A stretch of 64,000 nt of DNA from Mesorhizobium sp. M2D.F.Ca.ET.226.01.1.1 (lineage in GTDB: Bacteria; Pseudomonadota; Alphaproteobacteria; Rhizobiales; Rhizobiaceae): NCBI RefSeq assembly GCF_004022705.2, contig NZ_RZOY02000006.1:1-64000 (forward strand). Reading direction: 5' to 3'. The notes below the pieces were generated by a model. The model saw only the letters and a list, made by a program, of their open reading frames with translations. It had not been told where the DNA came from and made no database searches. Positions 35,783-43,659 of the stretch are shown piece by piece (position 1 is the stretch's first letter; each line of letters begins with the position of its first letter). Made by a program: the position numbers and the translations under genes.

Positions 35783-35817
35783 GTTCGTAATTTGTTCTAA
35801 TTTTGTTCGAATGTCAA
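35783..35817 (-). promoter_or_regulatory. Two overlapping LexA (SOS) boxes and -35 element
   Basis: On the plus strand GTTC occurs at 35783, 35794 and 35805, each separated by exactly seven bases: GTTC-N7-GTTC-N7-GTTC, two overlapping copies of the GTTC-N7-GTTC box bound by LexA in alphaproteobacteria. On the minus strand TTGACA (35817-35812) sits immediately before them as a -35 element; AAATTA 18 bases on is a possible but weak -10. LexA bound here would cover the promoter of the 28-residue gene. Confidence 0.75.
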
Positions 35818-35947
35818 CGACTGTCGGCGCCCAGTGGCAGGGAGAGAATTTTGCACAGTAAATGAAGGGTTAATCGCTCGCCGGCAGCTGAAACGAAGGC
35901 GCGGCGCGACAGGAGGCCCTGAATGGCTGGCCGCAAAATCAAACGCT

Positions 35948-36040
35948 AGAGCAATTCCAGTGTGAGCGGTTTTCCGCCCGAATTGCGTAAAAACAAGGAG
36001 ATAGTGCGTTTCGCCGTTTCCGTGAAACGGTGAAGCGCAC
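35948..36040. repeat. Palindromic repeat (GAGCAATTCC...GAATTGC type) plus hairpin
   Basis: AGAGCAATTCCAG...CGAATTGCGTAAAAAC forms an inverted repeat (GCAATTC 35951-35957 with GAATTGC 35980-35986). A relative is at 42776-42830. Immediately after, 36004-36040 is a second, longer imperfect palindrome (GTGCGTTTCGCCGTTTC / GAAACGGTGAAGCGCAC, three-base loop). Repeats of this kind are spread through Mesorhizobium-type genomes (from memory). Confidence 0.6.
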
Positions 36041-36107
36041 TACCGGCTGCCAAGGGCCGCGCGCAGAAGGCTGATGATAGCCGTGGCCTTCATAGCGGGG
36101 CGCCGAA

Positions 36108-36259
36108 CTACGAGTGCGGGCAGCCACATGTTTCCCGATTGAAGCCCTGGACGCACCGGTACGAGCCGCCGTGCGGACAACCGAAAAGCAGGGGGTAAAC
36201 CGTCGACACGGGATCGCCAGGAACAGCAACGCCACAATCCCGAGAATGACCTTTTTCAC
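36108..36259 (-). pseudogene. Small Cys-rich secreted peptide gene with apparent frameshift
   Basis: A GTG at 36259, five bases after GGAGG, begins VKKVILGIVALLFLAIP, a signal peptide. The frame then becomes unlikely, but shifting by one base at the CCC run gives VSTVYPLLFGCPHGGSYRCV and then QGFNRETCGCPHS-stop at 36108, with regularly spaced cysteines. One missing C would restore a ~50-residue protein. Either a recent one-base deletion, a sequencing error or a programmed shift. Unknown family; could be coincidence. Confidence 0.45.
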
Positions 36260-36385
36260 GGCGGCCTCCGACCGGCGAGAGGTCGCATCATCACTTCGGT
36301 GACCTGTGACGATGCTTCGGCCCACCGCCGTGACAGCATTGCTATCCGGTACCTGGCTGCATTCGGATAGATTGGCGGCCTGGCC

Positions 36386-37069
36386 TCAGAGAGGCACGAC
36401 CTTGCCTTCGGCCAGCGTCACCCGCCGGTCCATGCGACCGGCGAGCTCGTGGTTGTGGGTGGCGATCAGCGCCGCCAGGCCCGACTGCCTGACCAGCGCC
36501 TCCAACGCATCGAACACATAAGACGCCGTCGTCGGATCGAGATTGCCGGTGGGCTCGTCGGCCAGAAGCACCAGCGGCGCATTGGCGACCGCGCGGGCAA
36601 TGGCAACACGCTGCTGCTCGCCGCCCGAAAGCTCGGCCGGCCGGTGCTGCGCGCGCTTGCCGATCTGCATGTAGTCGAGCAGCTGTGCCGCCCGCTCCGA
36701 GGCCTCCTTGCGGGAAAGCCCCTTGATCAGCTGCGGCATCATGATGTTTTCGAGCGCCGAGAACTCCGGCAGCAGATGATGGAACTGGTAGACGAAGCCG
36801 ACGTCGTTGCGGCGGATCGCGGTGCGTTCCTCGTCCGACAGCCGGCCGCAAGCGCGGCCGGCGAGAATCACGTCGCCGCCGTCGGGCCGCTCGAGCAGGC
36901 CGGCCGTGTGCAAAAGGGTCGACTTGCCCGTGCCCGACGGCGCAACCAGCGCCACCATCTCACCACGCCGCAGCGAAAAATCGGCGCCGTTCAAAATGGT
37001 GAGCTTGCGCGGCCCCTGGACATAGTGCCGCTCGACGCCCTTCAACTCGATAATGGCCTCGGCCATCAT
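36386..37069 (-). CDS. lolD: Lipoprotein-releasing system ATPase LolD
   Basis: 227-residue ABC ATPase. Walker [22 protein letters not shown]-loop region [20 protein letters not shown], signature [20 protein letters not shown], Walker [13 protein letters not shown], and His in [10 protein letters not shown]. The [11 protein letters not shown] stretch is typical of LolD. Its start overlaps the end of lolC by four bases. Together they power release of lipoproteins from the inner membrane to LolA. Confidence 0.92.
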   Translation of the reverse strand: MMAEAIIELKGVERHYVQGPRKLTILNGADFSLRRGEMVALVAPSGTGKSTLLHTAGLLERPDGGDVILAGRACGRLSDEERTAIRRNDVGFVYQFHHLLPEFSALENIMMPQLIKGLSRKEASERAAQLLDYMQIGKRAQHRPAELSGGEQQRVAIARAVANAPLVLLADEPTGNLDPTTASYVFDALEALVRQSGLAALIATHNHELAGRMDRRVTLAEGKVVPL

Positions 37070-38352
37070 TCGTACCTCAAGGCTTCGACGGGATCGAGCC
37101 GGGCGGCCCGCCAGGCCGGGAACACCGTCGCCAGGAACGACAGGGCCAGCGCCATGATCACGACATAGGTCGTCTCGCGCGGATCCATCTTGGCCGGCAG
37201 CTGGCTGAGGAAGTAGAGCTCAGGGTTGAACAGGATCCGGCCTGTCATCCAGGAGAAGAACTGGCGGATCGATTCGATGTTGATGCAGATGACGACGCCG
37301 AGCAGCACGCCGGCGATCGTGCCGGTGACGCCGATCGCCGCCCCCGTCATCAGGAAGATGCGCAGGATCGCGCCGCGCGAAGCGCCCATCGTGCGCAGGA
37401 TGGCGATGTCGTGGCCCTTGTCCTTCACCAACATGATCAGGCCCGAAATGATGTTGAGCGCCGCCACCAGCACGATCAGCGTCAGGATCATGAACATGAC
37501 GTTGCGCTCGACCTGAAGCGCCGAGAAGAAGGTCTCGTTGCGCTGGCGCCAGTCGACGATGTCGATTGGCCGTTGCGCCGCCTGCTCGACCAGCGGCTTC
37601 AGCGCGTCGACCTTGTCGGGATTGTCGACATAGATCTCGATGGTCTGCGCCCGCCCATCCATGTTGAAATAGAGCTGGGCTTCCGAAAACGGCATGTAGA
37701 CGATGGAACTGTCATATTCCGACATGCCGACCTCGAAGATCGCGGCGACCTTGTAGCCCTTCATGCGCGGGGTAGTGCCGAGCGGCGTCACGTCGCCATC
37801 GGGAGAGATCAGGGTGATGGTGTCGCCAAGCGTGAGGCCGAGATTCTCGGCCATGCGCTTGCCGATCGCCACGCCCTCGCCGGCGTCGAAACCGTCTAGC
37901 GTGCCCTGTTTGACGTTGCTGGCGACAATCGAAATCTTGCTGAGGTCCTCGCCGCGGATGCCGCGCACCAAGGCGCCGGTACCGCCGCCGACATTGCCCT
38001 GTGCCAGCACCTGCCCGTCGATCAGCGGGATCGCATATTTGACGCCCGCGACGCCGTTGATGCGGCTGGCCACCTGGGCGTAGTCCTCAAGCGGCGAATC
38101 GAGCGGCTGCACGATGAGATGGCCGTTGACGCCGAGGATGCGGGTCAGCAGCTCGGCGCGAAATCCGTTCATCACCGCCATGACGACGATCAGGGTCGCG
38201 ACGCCGAGCATGATACCGAGGAAGGAAATCGAAGCGATGACGGAGATCACCGTCTCCTTGCGGCGCGAGCGCAGGTAGCGCCACGCCACCATGCGCTCGA
38301 AGCCCGAGAAAGCGCCCGCGCCTGATCTGGCCGCTGTCGCCGCCTCGCTCAT
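37066..38352 (-). CDS. lolC: Lipoprotein-releasing system permease LolC/LolE
   Basis: 428 residues; one membrane helix near the N-terminus ([20 protein letters not shown]), a large periplasmic domain (about 65-270) and three C-terminal helices ([20 protein letters not shown]; ending [17 protein letters not shown], the usual FtsX-family tail). Alphaproteobacteria often carry a single LolC/E-type permease (LolF) that serves as both. Start 38352 ([11 protein letters not shown]) overlaps the proS stop (ATGA); the longer open frame is not LolC-like. Confidence 0.92.
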   Translation of the reverse strand: MSEAATAARSGAGAFSGFERMVAWRYLRSRRKETVISVIASISFLGIMLGVATLIVVMAVMNGFRAELLTRILGVNGHLIVQPLDSPLEDYAQVASRINGVAGVKYAIPLIDGQVLAQGNVGGGTGALVRGIRGEDLSKISIVASNVKQGTLDGFDAGEGVAIGKRMAENLGLTLGDTITLISPDGDVTPLGTTPRMKGYKVAAIFEVGMSEYDSSIVYMPFSEAQLYFNMDGRAQTIEIYVDNPDKVDALKPLVEQAAQRPIDIVDWRQRNETFFSALQVERNVMFMILTLIVLVAALNIISGLIMLVKDKGHDIAILRTMGASRGAILRIFLMTGAAIGVTGTIAGVLLGVVICINIESIRQFFSWMTGRILFNPELYFLSQLPAKMDPRETTYVVIMALALSFLATVFPAWRAARLDPVEALRYE

Positions 38353-39677
38353 GCGGCGATACCCAGACGCTTCTTTGCCTCGGCGATCGGCAGCGTCTCG
38401 CGCTCGCCCGACTTGCGGTTCTTGATCTCGACCTCGCCGGCGGCCACGCCGCGCGGGCCGACGATCACCTGCCACGGCAGGCCGATCAGGTCGGCGGTGG
38501 CGAATTTGCCGCCCGGCCGCTGGTCGGTGTCGTCATAGAGCACGTCCTTGCCGGCGGCGTTCAGCGCGGCATAAAGCTCGTCGCAGACCCGGTCGCATTC
38601 GGTGTCTCCGACCTTCATGTTGATCAAGCCGATGTCGAAAGGCGCCACGGCTTCCGGCCAGATGATGCCGTTCTCGTCATGGCTCGCCTCGATGATCGCC
38701 GCGACCAGCCGTGACGGACCAATGCCATAGGAGCCGCCCGAAGCGTAATGGTCCTTGCCGTCGGCGCCTGTCACCTTGGCGTTCATCGGCTTCGAATATT
38801 TCTCGCCGAAATGGAAGATGTGGCCGACCTCGATACCGCGCGCCGAGAGCCGGTCGCCTTCGGAAACCTTCTCCCAGGCCGCTTCGTCATGCATTTCATC
38901 GGTGGCGGCGTAAGGCGTCGTCCATTTCTTCACGATGTCGCCGATCTCGGCATCGTTGGAGAAGTCGGTGCCGGCGCCCGGCACGTCGAGCGCAAGGTAA
39001 GCGCGGTCGCAGAACACCTGGCTCTCGCCGGTTTCGGCCAGGATGATGAATTCATGGCTGAGGTCGCCGCCGATCGGGCCGGTGTCGGCGCGCATCGGAA
39101 TGGCCTGCAGGCCCATGCGCGTGAACGTCCTCAGATAGGAGACGAACATGCGGTTATAAGCCGCCCTCGCACCCTCGAAATCGAGGTCGAAGGAATAGGC
39201 GTCCTTCATCAGGAACTCTCTGCTGCGCATGACGCCGAAACGCGGACGCACCTCGTCGCGGAACTTCCACTGGATGTGGTAGAGGTTCAGCGGCAAATCC
39301 TTGTAGGATTTCACGTAGGCGCGGAAAATCTCGGTGACCATCTCCTCATTGGTCGGGCCGTAGAGCATGTCGCGGTCCTGGCGATCCTTGATGCGCAGCA
39401 TCTCCTTGCCGTAGTCGTTGTAACGGCCGCTTTCGCGCCACAGATCCGCCGACTGGATGGTCGGCATCAGGATTTCCAGCGCGCCCGCGCGGTTCTGCTC
39501 CTCGCGGATGATCTGGCAGACCTTGTCCAACACTCGCTTGCCCAGCGGCAGCCACGAAAAGCTGCCCTGCCCCTGCTGGCGGATCATGCCGGCGCGCAGC
39601 ATCAGCCGGTGCGAGACGATTTCGGCCTCGCGGGGATTTTCTTTGAGAATGGGCAGGAAATAGCGCGACAAACGCAT
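38349..39677 (-). CDS. proS: Prolyl-tRNA synthetase (short alphaproteobacterial type)
   Basis: 442 residues. Class II synthetase: motif 1 region [20 protein letters not shown], motif 2 [20 protein letters not shown], motif 3 [19 protein letters not shown], and a C-terminal anticodon-binding domain ([32 protein letters not shown]). It lacks the large editing insertion of E. coli ProRS, which is normal for this ~440-residue alphaproteobacterial form. Ends overlapping lolC. Confidence 0.95.
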   Translation of the reverse strand: MRLSRYFLPILKENPREAEIVSHRLMLRAGMIRQQGQGSFSWLPLGKRVLDKVCQIIREEQNRAGALEILMPTIQSADLWRESGRYNDYGKEMLRIKDRQDRDMLYGPTNEEMVTEIFRAYVKSYKDLPLNLYHIQWKFRDEVRPRFGVMRSREFLMKDAYSFDLDFEGARAAYNRMFVSYLRTFTRMGLQAIPMRADTGPIGGDLSHEFIILAETGESQVFCDRAYLALDVPGAGTDFSNDAEIGDIVKKWTTPYAATDEMHDEAAWEKVSEGDRLSARGIEVGHIFHFGEKYSKPMNAKVTGADGKDHYASGGSYGIGPSRLVAAIIEASHDENGIIWPEAVAPFDIGLINMKVGDTECDRVCDELYAALNAAGKDVLYDDTDQRPGGKFATADLIGLPWQVIVGPRGVAAGEVEIKNRKSGERETLPIAEAKKRLGIAA

Positions 39678-39929
39678 GGACTGGTCCGTGAATGAAAAAT
39701 GACGCGCGGGAATCGGCGCGAAAGGGCTGCTTGCCCGGGCTTCATAGCCATTTCATGGCCGAATGGGAACCCGAGTGCCCCAAAGTATCGGGCCTACTGC
39801 GCCTTGCCAAAAAGGGCGATTTTGACGGCAAAGTGCCGCAAATGGCTATTTGATCGATTCACAAGCAAGCCCTGCCGCACTATTGTGCAGTGCAGCACGA
39901 TATTGCCCGTTTCCGGGCAAAATTCTTCG
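39678..39929. other. Gap between proS and the candidate small RNA
   Basis: About 250 bases with no supported gene. A GC hairpin TTGCCCG-TTTC-CGGGCAA at 39904-39921 lies just before the putative small-RNA promoter. The proS promoter must also lie here on the minus strand but is not obvious. Confidence 0.4.
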
Positions 39930-39958
39930 TGACATTTTCACCTGCCTTGGTCTAGTGT
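39930..39958 (+). promoter_or_regulatory. Putative sigma-70-type promoter of the orphan small RNA
   Basis: TGACAT (39930-39935), a 17-base spacer, then TAGTGT (39953-39958). Spacing is ideal and -35 is close to consensus; the -10 is weak but usual for high-GC alphaproteobacteria. A start near 39965 is expected. Confidence 0.5.
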
Positions 39959-39964
39959 GCGCCG

Positions 39965-40113
39965 ATAACCGAGAGGGCGGAGAAAAATCTGCTCTCCTAC
40001 GCGGTCAAAGTCTTGGGAGGATGCGATCTAGGCGCGGTAACTCGCTGCCGCCGGACACCGGAAACGGATCGGACGCGTTTAAATTGCAAGGCCTCGTGCC
40101 TTGCATTTTTTTT
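39965..40113 (+). ncRNA. Candidate small RNA of about 150 nt
   Basis: Bounded by a promoter-like sequence upstream and a strong intrinsic terminator downstream (40085-40113), on the strand opposite both neighbours. The interval has a possible hairpin near its start (GAGAG.../...CTCTC around 39971-39997) and GC-rich complementary words further on (GGCGCGG...CCGCCGG). No open frame of note starts just after the promoter. I do not recognise an Rfam family. Confidence 0.5.
40085..40113 (+). terminator. Rho-independent terminator of the candidate small RNA
   Basis: TGCAAGGC-CTCGT-GCCTTGCA, a perfect eight-pair stem with five-base loop, followed by eight T. This is the clearest intrinsic terminator in the window and reads on the plus strand, pointing away from proS. 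Confidence 0.8.
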
Positions 40114-40244
40114 GTGCAATCATCTGCTTAGCACCACCATCGGCCAAAGACCTGATCATCGCAAAGTCGCCGAAATCGGAAGCCGGCTTCCGATTTCAAC
40201 CTTGGCGCGCGTAATCCTGCTCAATACTTGCGGAAACTGTATTG

Positions 40245-40535
40245 TCAGCCTTGGTGACTGGCATTCGGACCAAAGTCCGGCATGATCCGCATGATGTCGT
40301 TGAAGCTGAATCCCAGCCCCATCGTCAGGCCATAGAGAATGCCCATGACGATCACCGTCACGATCGTCGCGCGCAGGAACGCGCGCAGCATATGCGGCCC
40401 GCGTGGCGCGCTGGAGACGGTACCCAGCGTGACGTCCTGGTCGTCGTCCTGGGTGCGCAGGCTGAACGGAAGAACGACGAACAGCACCAGCCACCAGGTG
40501 ACGAAGAACAGCGCGCAGAACAGGATCCAGTTCAT
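40245..40535 (-). CDS. DUF1467 family membrane protein
   Basis: 96 residues, two membrane helices: ILFCALFFVTWWLVLFVVLP then SLRTQDDD, and LRATIVTVIVMGILYGLTMG. The LPFSLRTQ...D motif after helix 1 is diagnostic of DUF1467, found only in alphaproteobacteria, nearly always next to mce and proS as here. Overlaps the mce stop by four bases. Function unknown. Confidence 0.9.
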   Translation of the reverse strand: MNWILFCALFFVTWWLVLFVVLPFSLRTQDDDQDVTLGTVSSAPRGPHMLRAFLRATIVTVIVMGILYGLTMGLGFSFNDIMRIMPDFGPNASHQG

Positions 40536-40936
40536 GCCTGCTCCAATTCGACCAGCGTGCCGAAGAAATCCTTGGGATGCAGGAACAGCACCGGCTTGCC
40601 ATGCGCGCCGATCTTCGGGTTGCCGTCGCCCAGCACGCGCGCGCCGCTTGCCTTCAAATGGTCGCGGGCAGCCAGGATATCGTCGACCTCGTAGCAGACA
40701 TGGTGCATGCCGCCCGAAGGATTCTTCTCGAGGAATGCCGCGATGGGCGAGGCTTCACCCAGCGGCTCCAGCAACTCGATCTTGGTGTTGCCGACATCGA
40801 CGAACACGACGGTCACGCCATGCTCCGGCAGCGCCTGCTGCGCGCTCAATCGCGCGCCCAGCGTATCGCGATAGGCGGCCATCGCCGCGGCCAGATCCGG
40901 CACGGCAAGCGCGACATGGTTGAGGCGTCCAAGCAT
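40532..40936 (-). CDS. mce: Methylmalonyl-CoA epimerase
   Basis: 134 residues of the VOC superfamily: LGRLNHVALAVPDLAAAMAA then YRDTLGARLS, VDVGNTKIELLEPLGE, GGMHHVCYEVDDILAARDHL, PVLFLHPKDFFGTLVELEQ. The metal-binding His in LNHVAL, His in GMHHVCYEV and Glu in LVELEQ are present. Interconverts (2R)- and (2S)-methylmalonyl-CoA in propionate breakdown and the ethylmalonyl-CoA pathway. Start 40936 replaces a longer frame that runs into the repeat. Confidence 0.92.
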   Translation of the reverse strand: MLGRLNHVALAVPDLAAAMAAYRDTLGARLSAQQALPEHGVTVVFVDVGNTKIELLEPLGEASPIAAFLEKNPSGGMHHVCYEVDDILAARDHLKASGARVLGDGNPKIGAHGKPVLFLHPKDFFGTLVELEQA

Positions 40937-40954
40937 AAAGCGCGCTCCGTTTTT

Positions 40955-41060
40955 AGGGGAGTAAGGGAGTAGGGCAGTAAGGGAGTAGGGAAAAACAAGG
41001 CACAAGAAGTAACCACTCGTCCTTCCCTACTCCCCTACTGCCTTACTCCCCTACTCCCCT
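40955..41060. repeat. GGGAGTA-rich inverted repeat between mce and rnj
   Basis: Left arm 40955-40990 is made of GGGAGTAAGGGAGTAGGGCA units; right arm 41024-41060 is its reverse complement with about three mismatches over 36 bases, with 33 bases between. Each arm is itself an internal direct repeat of a GGGAGTA(A/G) heptamer. The transcript of the minus-strand operon would form a long hairpin here, between rnj and mce. No gene inside. Confidence 0.75.
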
Positions 41061-41065
41061 GTTCG

Positions 41066-42736
41066 TCACCGCGTGACGAACACCGTCACCAGCGGCTTCT
41101 TGCCCCAGGCTTCGTTGGCGGCGGCGCGCACGGCGCGACGCACCGCCTCCTGCACCAGATCGAGGTCCTTCCGGCGCTGGCGCGGGATGGAGTCCACCGC
41201 GCCGACCGCCGCATCGAGCATCAGGTCTTCCAGCGTCTCGCCGCTGGCATCCGCCTCGGCCACGCCGATCGCCACCAGGTCGGGGTCGCCGGCAAGCTCA
41301 TATTTGTCGTCGAGCACGACATTGACCGCGACATGGCCGGCGAAGGAGAGCTTGCGCCGGTCGCGTATGCCCATCGCCTGGTCGGTGCCGATCAGATTGC
41401 CATCCTTGTAGAGCCGGCCGAACGGCACCTGGTCGATAATCGTCGCCGGGCCGGGCCAGAGCCGAAGCATGTCGCCGTCGCGCACCTGCGCCACCTGGCC
41501 GATGCCCGACATCGACATCAGTGAGCCCTGCGCCACCAGATGCGCCGCCTCGCCGTGCACGGGAACGCCGATCTGCGGCCGCACCCATTCATACATCTTG
41601 CGCAATTCGCTGCGGCGCGGATGGCCGGAGACATGCACCAGCGCGTCGCCATCCTCGATGATCTTCATGCCGAGATCAATCAGCCGGTTCTTGATCTCCA
41701 GGATCGCCTTTTCGTTGCCGGGAATGGTGCGCGAGGAAAACACAACCGTATCGCCGGCCGTCAGCGCCACCGACTTCATCTCGTCGCGTGACAGCTTGGC
41801 CAGCGCCGCCAGCGGCTCGCCCTGGCTGCCGGTGCAGATGATTACCAGGTTCTCGCGCGGAATATAGCCATAGTCTTCCTCGGCGATGAACTCCGGCAGC
41901 CCGTCCATATAGCCGAGCTCGCCCGCCACATCGATGACGCGCTTCAGCGAGCGGCCGAGCACCAGGCACTGCCGGCCGGCATCGCGCGCCGCGCGCGCGA
42001 TCGAAACGATGCGCCCGACATTGGAGGAGAAGGTGGTGACAGCAACGCGCCCTTTCGCGCTCTCGATGACGCCCTTGAGGCCTTCGCCGACCGCCACTTC
42101 CGACGGCGACTCCCCTTCCCGCAGCGCGTTGGTGGAATCGCAGATCAGCGCCAGCACCCCCTTGTCGCCATAGGCGCGGAAACGCGCCTCGTCGGTCTTC
42201 GGGCCGATCGTCGGCGCCGGGTCGATCTTCCAGTCGCCGGTGTGGATCAGGGTGCCGGCGGGCGTGGTGATCGCCAGCGACATCGGCTCGGGGATCGAAT
42301 GCGCCACCGGAATGGCCTCGATCTCGAACGGGCCTACCGTAAACTTTTCGCCGGCCCGGTAGATCGACGCCGGGATCTTCGGCGCGTTCTGCTCGCCCTG
42401 CCGCTTTGCTTCGAGCAGGCCGGCGGTGAACGGCGTCACCCACACCGGCGCCTTCAGCTTTGGCCAGATGTCGAGCAGCGCGCCGTAATGGTCCTCATGC
42501 GCATGGGTGATGACGATGCCGCGCAGGCCGTCGAGGTTCTCCTCGATGAAGCGCGTGTCAGGCAGGATGAGATCGACGCCCGGATGCGCTGAATCCGGAA
42601 AGGTGACGCCGACATCGACGATGATCCACTCCCGTGCGTCGGCGGGCCCATAGCCGTAAAGGGCGAAGTTCATGCCAATCTCGCCGACGCCGCCCAGCGG
42701 CGCGAAGACGAGTTCGGCGTTTTCCTTATTCGCCAT
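41066..42736 (-). CDS. rnj: Ribonuclease J
   Basis: 556 residues. Metallo-beta-lactamase/beta-CASP nuclease: VITHAHEDHYGALLDIW (HxHxDH zinc site), GTLIHTGDWKIDPAPTIG, VLALICDSTNALREGESPSE, GRVAVTTFSSNVGRIVSIAR (beta-CASP), VIICTGSQGEPLAALAKLSR, VHVSGHPRRSELRKMYEWVR, VPVHGEAAHL. Has 5'-exonuclease and endonuclease activity in mRNA and rRNA processing. Located downstream of birA in the conserved alphaproteobacterial order. Confidence 0.94.
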   Translation of the reverse strand: MANKENAELVFAPLGGVGEIGMNFALYGYGPADAREWIIVDVGVTFPDSAHPGVDLILPDTRFIEENLDGLRGIVITHAHEDHYGALLDIWPKLKAPVWVTPFTAGLLEAKRQGEQNAPKIPASIYRAGEKFTVGPFEIEAIPVAHSIPEPMSLAITTPAGTLIHTGDWKIDPAPTIGPKTDEARFRAYGDKGVLALICDSTNALREGESPSEVAVGEGLKGVIESAKGRVAVTTFSSNVGRIVSIARAARDAGRQCLVLGRSLKRVIDVAGELGYMDGLPEFIAEEDYGYIPRENLVIICTGSQGEPLAALAKLSRDEMKSVALTAGDTVVFSSRTIPGNEKAILEIKNRLIDLGMKIIEDGDALVHVSGHPRRSELRKMYEWVRPQIGVPVHGEAAHLVAQGSLMSMSGIGQVAQVRDGDMLRLWPGPATIIDQVPFGRLYKDGNLIGTDQAMGIRDRRKLSFAGHVAVNVVLDDKYELAGDPDLVAIGVAEADASGETLEDLMLDAAVGAVDSIPRQRRKDLDLVQEAVRRAVRAAANEAWGKKPLVTVFVTR

Positions 42737-42775
42737 TAATTTCTTTCCTTCCTGGCGTCTCAGGCCAAGTCAATC

Positions 42776-42830
42776 GAGCAATTCCGGGAAGAGTGTCTAA
42801 CGGCTTTCCGTCCGGAATTGCGCAAAAACA
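42776..42830. repeat. Palindromic repeat (CAATTCCGG-N24-CCGGAATTG)
   Basis: Perfect nine-base arms at 42779-42787 and 42812-42820, followed by CGCAAAAAC. A relative of the element at 35948-36000. It fills the gap between birA and rnj and could form a hairpin in their transcript. Confidence 0.65.
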
Positions 42831-42833
42831 GAA

Positions 42834-43655
42834 TTATACGCGCGCCGAAGCGACCGCACCGAAATGCACGTCGCCGGCCGCGATCGTCAGTACCGATCCC
42901 TCATCGTCGCGGATCACGAAACGGCAGTCCTCGTCAATGGTTTCGAAGACGCCGCGCACCACGTTGCCGTCAATTCTGACAGCAACCTCACCGCCAAGCC
43001 CCGCCGCGCGGGCAAGCCAGCGCTTGCGGATGGCATTGAGCCCGCGGCCGTCGTCCCACATCCGGGCATTCTCGCTCCAGGCGTCCGAAAGCGCCAGGAA
43101 CAGCGTCTCGGCATCGCAATTGGCGCCCAGCGCCTGCAGCGATGTCGCCGGATAAGGCAAATCCTCAGGATAAGCCACGACATTGACGCCGATGCCGATG
43201 GCGACGGCAAAGCGGCCGCCTTCCAGCATCGCCGATTCCAGCAGGATGCCGGCAAGCTTGGCGCCCGACGCCAGCACGTCATTCGGCCATTTCAGCTCGA
43301 AGCGGTTGCGGCCCTGGCTTGCGCCATCCAGGGCAACGGCGATCCGGCCTTTCGGCACGACGGCATCCAGCGCGTCGGCAAGCGCGAGGCCCGCAACGAA
43401 CCCAAGCGTCGCGGCTAGTCGCAACTCGCCGCCGGGTACCAGGAGCAGCGTTGCCGCGAGATTGCCTTCCGGCGTCGCCCAGGCGCGACCACGCCTTCCG
43501 CGGCCGCTTTCCTGTTTCTTCGAGACGACCCACAGTTTTCCCGGATCGCCCGCGCGCGCATGCTCCAGCGCCAGAGCGTTGGTGGAGCCGACGCTGTCAT
43601 GGGCCTCGAGCCGGAACCCCTCCGACGCCGCGGTTGGAGCCAGCCGAAACGCCAT
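42834..43655 (-). CDS. birA: Biotin--[acetyl-CoA-carboxylase] ligase
   Basis: 273 residues, catalytic domain only. Visible: HDSVGSTNALALEHARAGDP, KKQESGRGRRGRAWATPEGN (biotinyl-adenylate loop, GRGRRG), LKWPNDVLASGAKLAGILLE, VAIGIGVNV. It lacks the N-terminal helix-turn-helix of E. coli BirA, so it should biotinylate but not act as the repressor. ATG 43655 begins four bases after the nuoN stop, so it is translated from the nuo transcript. Confidence 0.92.
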   Translation of the reverse strand: MAFRLAPTAASEGFRLEAHDSVGSTNALALEHARAGDPGKLWVVSKKQESGRGRRGRAWATPEGNLAATLLLVPGGELRLAATLGFVAGLALADALDAVVPKGRIAVALDGASQGRNRFELKWPNDVLASGAKLAGILLESAMLEGGRFAVAIGIGVNVVAYPEDLPYPATSLQALGANCDAETLFLALSDAWSENARMWDDGRGLNAIRKRWLARAAGLGGEVAVRIDGNVVRGVFETIDEDCRFVIRDDEGSVLTIAAGDVHFGAVASARV

Positions 43656-43659
43656 CCCG

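Noticed and set aside
35939..36325. A 128-codon minus-strand frame covering the small Cys-rich gene and the palindromic repeat
   Set aside because: Only its first ~17 residues (signal peptide) look coding; the rest runs through a repeat. The one-base-shifted short frame is a better explanation.
39904..39921. Hairpin TTGCCCG-TTTC-CGGGCAA as a terminator for an upstream gene
   Set aside because: No plus-strand gene ends just before it and proS starts on the other strand, so there is nothing for it to terminate; no T-run follows.
40955..41060. Possible CRISPR-like array
   Set aside because: Units are heptamers without spacers and the two halves are inverted, not direct repeats with unique spacers; no cas gene is near.
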